Positions 1 through 11,944 of a DNA stretch of 64,000 bases are shown here, in pieces. This stretch comes from Gnetum montanum (lineage: Eukaryota; Streptophyta; Gnetopsida; Gnetales; Gnetaceae). The notes below the pieces were generated by a model. The model worked only from the letters and a program-made list of their open reading frames with translations. It searched no databases and was not told the DNA's origin. The stretch spans positions 190,592-254,591 of the forward strand of contig MNCI01021441.1 in assembly GCA_015680685.1 (NCBI GenBank). Reading direction: 5' to 3'. Position 1 is the stretch's first letter; each line of letters opens with the position of its first letter. Made by a program: the position numbers and the translations under genes.

Positions 1-746
1 GCCCGCAGTAGGAGTCCCCCAAGTGAATGGTTCTTTATTCGAGTAGCTTTGTACCTGAACACAAGTTGTGTACAGCAATAAAGACGAGCTTTGTGGATAA
101 ACCTTGTAGTGCATGGATAGGTTTAATTAATGTTATTTACTGCTTTCCTAGTAACGTGACATAAGTACAACTTGGTTACGAGTGTTGATGAATGTGTATG
201 GCTAGCCAAGGAATCGACTACTCATCACGATTAGTTTCTCTCACCCTTTCCTCCTAGAGCGTGGGACAAGTACGACTTGATTACAAGCATCTCCAGATGT
301 GTACGGCTAGTCAAGGAATCAGCTGCTTGTCACACTTAGGTTAGCTAGGTGCCTCAGTACGACCACTTTGAGCACGTGCTTTACATTTGGTAATCCTAGT
401 AATGATTAGTGTTTGGTAGCCATAGTTGCACAGTTCAGGGTGTGTACGGCAAGTGGAAACGGATGCTGATGCTAGGACTTAGTTTTGTAGTTAGAGTTAG
501 TTTTAGTTTCTCAACCCTTTACTGTTTAGCATAGGATATAAACCGAATTATACCAAAAAAATCATATACCTCAAACTTGCTTAACCATACACCGTGACAC
601 ATACAAGCAAGCCTAGGAAGACAATGAACGATTAACCCCAAGTGTTCCTTGTGGCATTTAGGCATTTAGTTTGCGGAGTTCAACCGGATCATGCACGCTA
701 CGCTCGTTTCGTATGGTTGAGTGTAGGGGTACCTCGCCACTCATCA
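1..746 (+). mobile_element. Partial LTR of Athila-like family F (3' part)
   Basis: The stretch is collinear with 17410-18052 and 52255-52954: shared landmarks are a TTTATTCGAGYA-like block, AATAAAG followed by AYGAGC (77-83 here), and the terminal ACCTCGCCACTCATCA. The full copies start TGATGA and end CTCATCA, so the LTR end is placed at 746. The 5' part, including the TATA box, lies outside the window. AATAAAG is a plausible polyadenylation signal. No primer-binding site is recognisable just after 746. Confidence 0.85.
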
Positions 747-821
747 ATAATAAAAACATAAAAACATAAACACATAAATACAATAAATGCATCTAACAAG
801 TTACGCATACTAACTTGCAAC

Positions 822-2745
822 CTCTGTATGCAAGCTTTGAAACTTGATACAGATATTCTTACTACTTGGCCTCCCAGCCTTAGGAGTATCCTCCTTTATA
901 GCACATGGCCTTTTAATCTTGATATTAGATGGTCCCACCATTTGTAATGTAGTGATCAATCTTAGCCATGTCTCTAGTGACAACTGGAGGACCCTTGCCC
1001 ACACTATCATGCAAATAATGTGACCACCTCACAAGACCTTTAGTCATTACTGATAACAACCCATTGATCTCCTCTAGGGGGTCTTGTGCCCATGTGCTCA
1101 TGAATAGGTGCTTAATCCATGGCTTTGAGAGCTACTTGCAGTCTTGCATCATCCAATGCCCACCATCACACACAACCAATAGCTCTATGATCCTTCGCAA
1201 GTACCTTGCAAAGAATGCAAAGTGGATGTGGGATTGTGCTTAATTGTTAAACTGTAGTCTAGATATCCTTGCATGTAAGTTGGTAGCAATATAGGTAGCC
1301 TAGTTGAACCTTGTGCCTTCTAGCAATACCTCTTTCATCACTTGTGCCTACTCCATCCTAAGGATCTTTCCTTGAGAGAGTAACTTCGAGAAGGCATGTG
1401 CATGAAAAAGAGTGTATAGCTCCCGTACCTCCAACATAAGCACATCCTTGATGAATATGCTCTTGTGAGATCAGGTGGCCCCCAACCAGTCCTTAATCTC
1501 TCCTCTACAATCCACCTTCTTCCTAGCCTTATTAATGACCAATGAGCCATTAGTGGGAAGTCCAAAAAGGTTGGCAAAGAAGGCCTTGCCAAGGTCAAGT
1601 ACAACCTCACACCACATACTTAAGTGATAAACTATTGCACATCACTATTGAAGGAATCAATAATGGTCACTATTTCGATCACCAAAATACTTAGGCTAAT
1701 GGCCAAGAATAGGTCCATCAACCCTACATGCATGAGTCTAGCAATCAATGCCTGTAAGGCCTTGTGGCACAACTAATGTTGTACGTCCTCCACATTGTCA
1801 TATTTCATGATGAGGGTGGCCTCTGTGCAGCCCATGGTGATCACCATCACCTCGCCTAAAGCAACTACAGCTACAATAAAAGAAAAATAATGTTAGCATC
1901 ATGCATAAGGCAAATTAACAGGCAAACGTGAACAACCACATGAACTAAAACATAGATGCATATGTGGCACAAATGGAATGTGAGATGGAGGTGGCACTAA
2001 AACATCGGTGTTAATCACACTGATGGCCCACTCCTCATCCAACTTGGATTTTGCACCACTCATATGGCCTTGGGTAGCAAGCAGGGTATACCTCCAAATC
2101 AAACCCCATTTGATCAAGCACAGCTTCTTGAATATTTAGGCTAGAAGAGAACATCTCTAGGGTGGTACAAGTCAAGTCTAGGACATCTACTTGATCATGT
2201 AGGCCCTTCTCATCAACTCTAAGTCTAGCATTAAGCATGAGTAGTTAGCAAGATAGCATGAGCAGGTAGCAAAAGATAAAATATGAAAGCCATAAAAGCA
2301 CTTACCCTCTAGCACAGTAAATAGTTCTAGGTGGGTTCTGGAATAAGGTGTGCATGTGCATAGCAACAAAGGGTGTTACTCTTGTTGTAGCAACTGAACC
2401 TTATCATGCGCCAAATCTTGGATAGGCATTGAGCATCCCTAGGGCCTTTGCACGAACCACTTGCTCCATCAACATCAGTAGTAGGCTCATCAGACATGAA
2501 CCTCAAAATGTCTGGGTTAGCCCAAGGTAACAACATCTTGGTGATGGCATTAGCAACCTCCACTGCTAAGTGTGTTTACATGATCACACTAAACTGATGC
2601 AGCAGGTACCCCAGGAACTCATGAGCCCCTAGTCAGAACCACATCACTTGAACACCTACCCACATATTTGGTGTAGGTGTGTTGAAAATAGGCTTGCTCA
2701 TGCAGCACAAGATGCCAACGAACTCCACGACAACCAAGATAGGTT
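822..2745 (-). pseudogene. Multi-exon pseudogene of unknown function, copy 1
   Basis: No function is recognised. Read on the minus strand from about 2745 down, there is a coherent protein with in-frame TAG/TGA where Gln/Trp would fit. A first block runs to LFQNPPRTIY and then meets GAGGGTAAG, a good splice donor (about 2308). A second block contains TTLEMF. A third begins after a clear acceptor, TTTTATTGTAG (about 1880), and runs on for roughly 300 codons through DGGHWMMQDC and GPPVVTRDMAK. Copy 2 (18060-18862, same strand) aligns with the first two blocks (VE[FL]V.ILCC, HL[AS]V, LFQNPP) and has a donor at the same place. Conservation of protein and exon edges between two diverged copies argues for a once-real spliced gene. 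It may be a captured host gene or an antisense gene of a retroelement. The start codon is not identifiable. Confidence 0.55.
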
Positions 2746-4737
2746 TCAACAACACTCTGCAATCATCAAGCAACAAATGAAGTGTCGGTATGTGTACATA
2801 GATGAAAATTTTAACATCAAATTAGTTAGCAAAGTTAGCACATTATAACATAGACTAGCAAAATTTTTTCATTTTGGTAATTCCCTCTAGGGCCCTGTAG
2901 GTATAGGACATCAACCAACTTATTTAACATGCCTAGTACTCATTGGGGTATCACATATTTGCATAAGATTAGCATTCCATTTCATAGGTTTATCATCAAC
3001 ATGTTTTCATAGGTTTAGCATTATTGTAGTTTGCAAGATTAACATTGTTACATTTCACAAGTTTAGCATTACGCATAATTTACAAGTTTTTTACTAACTT
3101 CAAATTTCCTTAGTGGAGAGCATAGTCCAAAAATATGTGAAAAAAATTCTAGCTCTTGGCTACCTTCATAGAGAGTGTAGTCTAAAAATGAGGCAAAAAT
3201 TTTCTAACTCCTTGACTATGCTTTGTACAAAGCATAGTCTAGAAAAAGCTAGCTATTGGGCAGACACATTTTGTTAAGCACTTGACGTAAATTATGCCTC
3301 CAAGACAGGGAGTTTAGTCCTATCTATGGCCTGTGGAAAGCATAATCTTGGATGCCACCCCAATGCTCTCATCACAACATGTCCTACCACATTGCTATGC
3401 ACCACCCTACTTTTCCCTCTCTGCCTACTATACCTTGCACCTTACTACACTGGCCTACACACCCTAAGCCCTCCACCATCACTACCCCTCTCAAAAGGAA
3501 AAGAGGAAGAAGAAAGAGGAAGAACCACGTCGTCAAGCACCAACCACAACCACAATCATGGCCATAGCCCCTGCAACATGCCTTAACACAACCATTAATT
3601 TCAAAAAGAAAAAAAATTGAAAAGTACACAAATGTGCCCTTGGCACCAAAACCCTCTCATAACTGCTATGGATCATGCAGTCATGTTGTAAGGCATAATG
3701 TTGGTATAGCCCTTGGTCGTTCCATGAGATGAATTCATCTCATGATCCCCTACAACCCTTCATGTGTCTTGCACCCCTATCCTATTCTCACTTTGTTTTC
3801 AAAAGAAAAAAAATAAAACTCTGTAGTGCCCCCTACTCCATGGCTGGCCATCCTTGGTTATCACTAAACCTTGATCTCTGCCTCGCTCATGCCACAAAAT
3901 ACAAATTTTTTTAGAAAAAAATGTGTTTATAGAAGACCTCTACAGTAAGCAAACCCTACAATAGTCCCATAGCCCTTATGGTAGCCCACAACCTTCCCAC
4001 TTATGGCTACCTTGGCAATCACCATAGCCACGACCTCACGAAAATCCACATAAAGAAACACTAGTTGTAGCCAGGACCATCACACCTCCGTGCACATCCA
4101 TTTCGACTCCCCACGTGCGTAATAGAAAAACCTCCAATGGCATAGAACCCTTTCCTACCATACACGCTCTCCCTGTTGTGGTGGCCAAAATAGCCCATGG
4201 CAGTAGCAACCCTTGCTATGGCAGGGCACCAACAAAGTCTATGCCTCAAATCCTTAGTGCAAAAAATAAAAAACAAAAAAATGGCAAAGGAAAGAGTGTA
4301 GTTGGGGTACCTAGTAGATGTAAATGATCTCCTATCTTAAATGCATGCCTATAGCAAGCAAACCAGTGCTTGCTCCCTCTCATCCATGTTTGCTAGTTTA
4401 GGGTATAGGCATCCACTTTGGTGCATCATCTTGCTCTAACTACGCTCTCTACTGGTAGCGCATGGCAACAATAGCAAGTCTATGCTTTGGATTTCACTTT
4501 TTGCAAGTTTGAAAATGACAACTTACCCATAGTAAAATGTGCTTTTATACCCTCCTAGATCATTTAATGACCCATCTACCTGGGACTACGCTCCATACTT
4601 AGCCAAAATTTTCAACTTTTGGTGGGAGCGTAGTCACTTACACTTAGCCAAAATTTTCAACTTTTTGTCACCTAGTCAATGCCTTAGTCGATTTTAATTT
4701 TTGATCATAGCTAGCCTTTACCGAATTGATGCATTTG
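2746..4737. other. Non-coding region with inverted-stem motifs
   Basis: No gene is supported. The stretch holds inverted words of the type GACTACGCTC / GAGCGTAGTC. A perfect one lies at 3214-3239, with 12-base arms GACTATGCTTTG and CAAAGCATAGTC and a 2-base loop. A wider pair flanks an AAAATTTTCAACTTT repeat at about 4583-4637. The same words fill the LTR of element C (10300-11100), so this stretch probably belongs to the same family, as leader or LTR remnant. 3410-3560 is pyrimidine-rich then purine-rich low-complexity DNA. Confidence 0.4.
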
Positions 4738-4967
4738 ATACATCTATGGTATGCTAAGACCTAAAACTAGCACCCATGGTTCGCTAAGACCTAAAACTTG
4801 CATGCATGGCCTATTGAGGCCTAAAACTAGCACACATATGTGCTTACCCCTCTTTATATCCCCTATTTCATACTTAGGAAAATTTTCATTGCATTTTTTT
4901 ATTCATTTATGCATATTAACTTAGTTTATATAGGTGCCACTTAACGTTTTGCTAGTTTGTTTTGTAG

Positions 4968-7900
4968 GAATACAACATGGCTATGCATGAGTATCTTCTC
5001 TCACCTCTGGTCCTCATTAAGACTCATGGCAATGTCAAGCGATGCACTAATCCACATTGGCTAGACCTTGAGCCTAAAACCTACAATGAATACATAGCAT
5101 CTATAAAGACTCCACTATATTAGCCTAACCATATAGTTAAGGCTCTCAATCTAGAGGTAGGGGATGTCACAAAGGATTTCCTTGTTAAGATCCCTATGGC
5201 TACACCCAATGGCAAGGCAAAAATGCTAAAACTAAGCTTCTCATTAGATCTCCAACATGCTAAATACATCATTAAGGTGCTAAATGATAACATCAAAGCT
5301 TTTGCATGGTCATATGCAGACATGCCAAGCCTAGATCCTCAACTAGTCTAGCATAATATCATCTTAGATCCCTGCATTAAACTAGTAAAACAAAAAGCAT
5401 GCAAAGTTAGGCCTAAGGTGGCATTGGCCGTCTCTGATGAAATCACCATGTTTTACAAAGCTAGTTTCATCTAGGCTATTGAGTATGCAGACTAGGTATC
5501 CAACATCGTAGTTGTACCCAAGAAAAATGGAAGTATATGCATTTGCATCGACTTCTGGGACCTAAACAAGGAAACCATTAAGGATGATTTTCCATTGCTC
5601 AGTATTGATCAACTCGGTGATATTGTGGCTAGAAATGCCTTGTTATTTTTCATGGATGGATTTTTGGGCTACAACCAGATTTGGATCAACCCTAAGCACC
5701 AACTCAACATGACCTTTATGACTCCTTGGGATACATTTTGTTACACCATGATGCCTTTGGACTCAAGAATGTAGGAGCAACATATTAGTGTGCAATGACA
5801 TACATATTTAGCAATTGCATGTTAAGCTTGCTCAATGATTACATCGATGACATAGCAGTTAAGTCTAAGGTAGCTCACAATCATGCAAGTGATCTATACA
5901 TAGTACTTAAATGTTTTCTAAAACATGATCTTAGGTTGAACCCTAAGAAATGTGTTCTTAATGTTAGAATAGGCTAGATGCTCAATTTTGTACTATTCAA
6001 AGTAGGCATATGCATAGACCTCGATAAGGTTAAGGCCATAACCAAATTAGCACCCTTGGCAAAGCTTAAGGAGCTAGGAGGGTTACAAGATAGATTGTAG
6101 TTCATACGTAGGTTTATTGCATAGTTAACTGACAAGTTATAGTGAATGCAACATCTTCTCAAGAAAGGAGTCCACTTCGAGTGGATAACTTAATGCCAAT
6201 GAGCATTTGACAATCTTAAGCAAGAGCTAACACAACTTCCTACAATTCACCCTCTACAAGGAGATAAACCCTTTTACATCTACCTTGCTACTTCTAACAC
6301 ATCCATTGCTTCTCTGGTTTTCCAAAAGCATGATGATGGTACAAGGGTCTTAGCTTACTACATAAGCCATGCATTAGTGGCCCATGAAGTAGAATACAAT
6401 GATGTAGAAAAGTACTGCCTCACCTTAGTATTCTCACTGAAGAAGTAGAGGCATTACCTTTTTGTAGTCAAGTTAATATCATTTACAAGAATAATGTACT
6501 TTGAGCAATCACAAAAAACATCTACAAAAGTAGTTTTATTACATGATGGAAATTAATAATAGTGGAGTTTGACCTATATTACCTTGTGCAAGCCTCAACA
6601 AAAGGTCAAGCTATAGCCACACAACTCACGACTTCACCTGTGAATGATTAGGAAACTATTGACCTAGAATTCTTAGATGAGCATGTTAGTAGCATTAGTT
6701 AAGTTCCTAACAACTATGAGGCACTCCTACATTTTGACGGAGCTTCAACCTCTCAAGGGGTTAGTTCCGTTGCCATTATCACATTACCCTTCAGGGAGAT
6801 TTTGACTCTTCACATGCCATTTTGCATTCCCTTGCACTAACAACGTGGAGGAGTATGAAGGTCTTCTCTAAGGTGCCCTTGTAGTTTGTGACTTAGGGAT
6901 CCAAAACCTAGCTATCCAAGGTGACTTACAATTAGTATTCAACCAAGTAATAGATGTTTGTGCCTATAAAGCCCAACATTTACAACCTTGCTGCAACCTA
7001 GCAAAACACTTGCTTAAGTAGTTTGCAATTGCTTATGTTCAATACATTCCCAAAAATGAAAATGCCATAGTCGATGCATTAGCAACATTAGCATTAAGCA
7101 TTTCACATGACATGTTCCATGCCTTACCCACCTCGATGATGGATTGCACTGTGCCTATCATGCAAATCACTAACATTTCATCCATAGCCATAGTTAGCAC
7201 AACCCATGCAGGAGAATCGTATGATGACCTTAAAGCATACCTTCTACAAGGTTAGCCTCCGCAACATTTAATTACCACTTAAAAAGACATAGTGTGTAAA
7301 TGATCGCAGTAGTACATTATCATGGGTGATAACACTTTATGTCACAGATCCTATGATGGCATACTGCTAACCTATGTAAGTGATAGTGAAGCACAAACAA
7401 TCATTGAGCAAGTCCATGAGGGACTATGTAGAGGTCATATAGCACCCAAGGCAATGGTAATGAAAATCAAACGACTAGGCTATTATTGGCTGTACATGAA
7501 GCATGATTGCGTTTCCAAGGTCAAAACATGTGACATGTGTCAACAACATGATTATTTAATGCACATGCACCGACTAAATTGCACATAATGCAGATCACAT
7601 GGTTTGGACATCGTTGGACCTATAACACCTAAGTCCTTCGCAAGGCATAGCATCATCATAACTAAAACTGAGTATTTCACCAAATGGATTGAGCCTATTC
7701 CCCTTAGGAAGACAACATCATAGTAGGTTTGCAAATTTGTGCTTAATAACATAGTGATCCATTTGGTTTACCTAGGACCATAGTCATAGACAATGGGCCA
7801 TAATTTAGTAGTGTTGAAACTAGAGCCTTTAGTGAGTGTTTTGAAATCAAACATTCCTTCTCATTACTATACCACCCTTAGGCAAATGGCCAAGCGAAGG

Positions 7901-8468
7901 CCACAAACAAAGTCATCATTAACCTCCTAAAGAAGATGTTAAGTAATAGCAAATGATGATGGCACAAGAAACTAGTCTATGCACTCTAGGCCTATAGCAC
8001 CACATGATGCACAAAAATACGTAAGACACCTTATAGTCTTGTCTATAGGTTTGAAGAAATTTTGCCCCTTGAATTGTAGGTTCCATTACTCCAGGTCATC
8101 TTCTCAAGCTTCAATGATGAAGATTAGAACAATGTGTTGAGGATTGTAGACCTCGACTCAATAGAGGAGGAACACATGCAAATGCTTGATCACATTGAAT
8201 GGTACCAATAAAAGCAAAGGCAAAAGCACTAACACAACCAACACTAGTGCCTGATCAAGAAAGGGGAACTAGTCCTTAAGGCTGTTCATGAACCCATGAA
8301 CAAATTCTCAGCCAACTAGGAAGGGTCTTTCTTAGTTACTAAGGCTTGTGATAATAGAGCAGTCAATCTGGCTAATCAAGGTAATAATAATTTTTCCAAT
8401 CCAGTGAGCCATTCGTACCTGAAGCCATACTATGCCTAGTATGCAACACTACACATTAATGGAGAAAG
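4968..8468 (+). pseudogene. Tat-like pol: RT, RNase H, second RNase H, integrase
   Basis: Ordered domains are visible. RT (about 5400-6180) has VPKKNGSICICIDFWDLN, MDGFLGYNQI and YIDDIAVKS with the catalytic YIDD at 5840-5851. Ty3-type RNase H follows (about 6262-6480, KPFYIYLATSN, LAYYISHAL). A second RNase H lies at about 6721-7080 (HFDGAS, NNVEEYEGLL, YVQYIPKNENAIVDALA). The integrase zinc finger is at 7400-7550 (HEGLCRGHI...CDMCQQH) and its core at about 7600-8000 (GLDIVGP, IDNGP). Integrase retains the second Asp, but the catalytic Glu is replaced by Lys (GQAKATNKV). Many TAG codons and a few frameshifts make it inactive. The segment opens after a good acceptor (TTTTGTAG, 4967) with an ATG at 4977 and closes at AAAG|GTAAGC. 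Ogre elements are known to splice between gag-pro and pol, so the whole segment may be one exon. Confidence 0.85.
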
Positions 8469-8504
8469 GTAAGCACTCATCCATTATGACGTTAAATTGG
8501 CAAA

Positions 8505-8765
8505 ACACAAGTCTGCTATGACTATAAACTGGCATAGCAAGTACGCTATGACTATAAACTAGCACAACAAGTCTTCTAGAACTATAAACTAGCACAACAA
8601 GTCTGCTATGAATATAACCTAGTACAGAAAAAACCATTCATCTGCAACAATGTTAAATTGGCATAACATTCATCCTTGGGTCATGACATTAAACTAAGAT
8701 AGTAGCTCATCCACCATGATGTTAAACTAGCACGTAGTATTTTTCTATGACTATAAACTAGCATA
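8505..8765 (+). repeat. About 32-bp tandem repeats (ACTATAAACTAGCA type)
   Basis: Five close units of about 31-33 bp (CTATGACTATAAACTRGCA plus a variable tail) run to about 8640. Looser units built on TTAAACTRGCA follow to about 8765. Element B has a sister array at 35650-36125. Confidence 0.75.
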
Positions 8766-8929
8766 CCATGGTCTACCAGGATCTTAAAATGGGTTTTCCA
8801 TTAGTCATGCATAGTTCCATGAGTAAGCAAGTGAGAATAATTTCAACTCCTTCCCACCTCCCCCCGTTAGTTTTTTTCACCACACAAGTAGGGATATTGT
8901 AATTCCAAAATGGAGAATCAACCATCGGC

Positions 8930-9240
8930 TTGGCCTTTGGAGCACTTGTAGCATTATGGTCCCCTTGCCATTTTGCTAAGTTTTTGGGCTCTTGCCACAA
9001 CTTGGCCTTTGGAGCACTTGCAGCATTATGGCCCCCACCATTTTGCTAATTTTTTGAGCTCCTGTCATTAGTGTGGACTGTCAAACACCTACAACATCAT
9101 CGCCCCTTGGCATTTCACTAACTTTCTAAATGCTTCCTATTAGCACGGGCTCTTGAGCACTTGCAGCATCATCACCTCCCATCATTTTTCTAGCTTTTTG
9201 AGCACTTGCCATAGCTCAGCCTTTGGAGCATTAGTAGAAT
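8930..9240 (+). repeat. About 71-bp tandem repeat, four copies
   Basis: Units begin near 8930, 9002, 9073, 9145 and a partial one near 9214. Each carries GGAGCACTTGYAGCAT, then CCCC...CATTTTGCTAA and TTTTTGAGCT. The first two units are the most alike and later ones are decayed. It lies inside the candidate intron. Confidence 0.75.
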
Positions 9241-9310
9241 TTTCAACACTTGGCACTTTATTTGCATTTTGTGTTTGTGTTTTCTTGTCTTCTCAAAGTT
9301 GTCTTTGCAG

Positions 9311-10231
9311 GATGAAGCCTTAGAGGTAGTCATGCAAGGGTGCATCTCATCGTAGTGGAAAGTCACCACATCTCTCTAATGTGCATGATTGGACTAGCTA
9401 TACCTCTCAAGAGTGAACATCTCTATTACCCTACTATAGCCTACCTACATCCATCCATATATTTCCATACCCTTGGATTTCCCCCACATAGTTAAGACTA
9501 CAAACCCCTGTAACCACATGGCACTCTCTTGTTGGCCAAATCATAGAACCGAAGGTGGACACAACATAAGTTGCCCCATGGGGAGCCTTTGTTGGCTAGT
9601 CAAAGCCCAGGTGGATGTAACATAAGTCATCCTAGGGAGGAAACACCTATTCCATTGATGCGACGTGGTTTCACAAGCATTAGTGCAAAGCCCATCCAGT
9701 GGCATGTAGTCCACTTAGTGGAAAGCATCTCGTAGTTAGCATTTAGCAAAGCACAGAACTCAAAGATGGTTCATCCCATACTAAGAAGTAAAATAAGAAA
9801 AGAAAAAAAAAGGCAAAAAAAAAATAAAGAGTTAAGGGGGAAATGCTTGTCTGCAGATAAATCAACAAAGTTGTAATTTTGTAATTGGTCAAGCCCTAAA
9901 TCCACCTTGACTCTCTCATAAGCACTCTGATGAGAGGTCAATTTCTTTGGGGGCAAGCCATCCAAGTGCTATGGTTTCCATTAACTATGTTGACTCTGCA
10001 TCTTGCATCATGAAAACCTATTTGCATTTCATCTCCCTTACTATCCCTAGTATGTTACTTGCACCATTTTACTCCTAGCATACCACCATCCACAACACTC
10101 TTGAGCATGGCAGAGTGACATCTGACCATGCATGGAAGAGTGATGTTGGTGCCAAGCTTGCTGTGGTGTTTTGTCATTCTTTGTTGACATATCTTAGGCC
10201 ACTCCTATAGACATAAACAAAGAGGGGTTAA
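9311..10231 (+). other. 3' non-coding part of element C with polypurine tract
   Basis: No coding is supported. An A/G-rich run lies at about 9781-9830. The segment ends in the polypurine tract AACAAAGAGGGG (10216-10227) just before TGAAAGACC. This matches AACAAAGAGGGACC before the 3' LTR of element B (37263-37276). Confidence 0.6.
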
Positions 10232-11940
10232 TGAAAGACCACCAGATTTTGGCTACCATTTCTTGACTACAAATTTATCTAATTGTCAACATGAGGTAAA
10301 TTTTTTCTAAGTGCTAGGACTATGCTCTCCACTGTACTAGAGCATAATCAACCTAGTGGAGAGCATAGTCAACTCCAAAGACTAATTTTTTGCAATTTTT
10401 CCTAAGTCTCAACGTGAAGCGAGAAGTTGCAAATTTTTCTAAGTGTTGAGACTACACTCTTCACTGCACTAGAGCGTAGTCAGCTTAGTAAAGAGCATAG
10501 TCAACACTAGAGGCCATTTTGCAAATCTTTTCAACTGTCAAGCTAGTAGTTGTAGAATGTGGTGGGCATGGAAGAAATAATTTGGTAAAATTTTCTAATT
10601 GATGAAACTACACTCTCCACTAGACTGAAGCATACTCAAGCATGGACAACATCAAGACCCAATTTTTTCTAACTATTGAAACTATGATCTCCATTGCTCT
10701 GCAGTGTAGCTAACTAGAAGCTAGATTTTGCAAAAATTTTCTAAGTGCTAGGACTACGCTTGACCCCAATTGGGAGTGTAGTTACTCCCCTTGAGCATAG
10801 TCAGTACAAGGCCACTTTTCTACAAAACTTTTCTAAGTATTAGACTACACTCTCCCCTAGTCTAGAGCATAGTCAAGTGTAGACATGCAGAACAACCTTC
10901 AAAGGCCTCCAAAACACAACACTATCATTCAAATCAGCCCCAACACATCTCCAGCAAGTAGCATGCATCTTTTGGCACCTCCTTTTTCCTAAAATTGTAA
11001 CTACACTTGACACCACTTGAGATAGTGGATGGTGTAGTTTTAGAGCATAGTCTCCAAATTTGCATTTTTGGCATATTTTTTAGGCACATTGTGATCTTTT
11101 TGGCACACGAACATGTAGTTGGCAGTGTAGCCATAGTTTGATGATCTCACAGAGTCCATTGGAGCACACTAGTGAATAACACCATTTGCTTTAGTTGAGA
11201 GGGTAGTTGGGTGCAACGTAGTTCCAATTGTCCCACTACCATATGGGAACTGATCTACATTTCACAGTAGACCTAGCCTTATCAATACCCTAGCCCTTGA
11301 TGTTTTAAGGGTTGGTAAATTTGATGTTTGGCAAATCTAAAAGGAACTTTTCATTTTTGGCATTGTCAGTTGGCATCTTTGGCATTTGGCACTTTGGCAT
11401 CTCAACAAGAAAAGGTGTGTGAACACCACTGTAGGTCATCACAAGACACTACAGACCACTACACATCATGATAGTCAACTCGGTGGGCATAGATATCATT
11501 GTAGACATCATTTTTTGTGGCTCAGACACCCCAAGATTATGACTAAGTTGTCTACTACACCTGTTGTACACCGCGTACCTTCTCAACTCTTGAGGTTAAC
11601 TATGCTCAACCCCATTTGGAGTGGTGCCACTTTCTCTCTCACTCTCTCCCCTATGCATTTTTAGCATTTTTACTTGGATTTTGGGATTCTACATGCATTT
11701 TCTTGTTATTTTTTTTACATAACCATGCGTTGACACCTTTTTTTTGCATGGAAACCCTTGACTATGCTCATCCCCATTAACACTGTGAACACCATGTAAG
11801 AACTTAGCATCGTTTTGGCATTGCATTCCATATGTCCTTGTTCAATTGACAAGACCATTCTAGGCATCCCATATCTACCTCCAGCAGGCCATCATGTGAA
11901 CATGAGGTCAAAGCTATGCACCTACAAAACTCTTGATGTT
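10232..11940 (+). mobile_element. 3' LTR of element C, end not defined
   Basis: The start TGAAAGACC sits directly after the polypurine tract. 10300-11130 holds five or six loose repeats of about 140 bp, each with GACTAYRCTCT...AGAGCRTAGTC stems (for example 10449-10481) and a TTTTCTAAGT tract. The right end cannot be found by comparison, since the partner LTR is not in the window. Family F sequence starts by about 11945. 11160-11940 has no coding content that I can support. Confidence 0.5.
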
Positions 11941-11944
11941 CCAT

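Larger units (their letters stand above)
8469..9310 (+). other. Candidate intron of element C with tandem repeats
   Basis: It is bounded by AAAG|GTAAGC (donor at 8469) and TCTTTGCAG|GATGA (acceptor ending 9310). Element B has the same signals at 35646 and 36351 in the same relative order, and both enclose ACTATAAACTAGCA repeats. Conservation of both edges in two diverged elements supports a spliced intron, but there is no transcript evidence. Confidence 0.45.
4738..11940 (+). mobile_element. Tat/Ogre-like LTR retrotransposon C, 5'-truncated
   Basis: The element runs from repeated GGCCTAAAACTAGCA-type words (4770-4840) through a split pol, an intron-like repeat block and a polypurine tract (AACAAAGAGGGG) into a long LTR. 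It has the same order and homologous non-coding parts as element B (35430-37300): the CCTAAAACTA words, the acceptor before pol, the GTAAGC donor after pol, the ACTATAAACTAGCA repeats, a purine run and the polypurine tract. No gag was found on the left. The right LTR is cut by family F DNA at about 11940. Having an extra RNase H between the Ty3 RNase H and integrase is established for the Tat/Ogre lineage. Confidence 0.75.

Noticed and set aside
746-822. Primer-binding site after the first F LTR
   Set aside because: No TGG-starting tRNA-complementary sequence follows 746; the same holds after 18052.
3326-3629. Overlapping small open frames on both strands
   Set aside because: Low-complexity C/T then A/G-rich DNA with no domain and no similar copy in the window.
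11279-11300. TATA box in the C LTR (TTATCAATACCCTA)
   Set aside because: It resembles the B TATA region but lacks a TATAAA core and has no second LTR for comparison.
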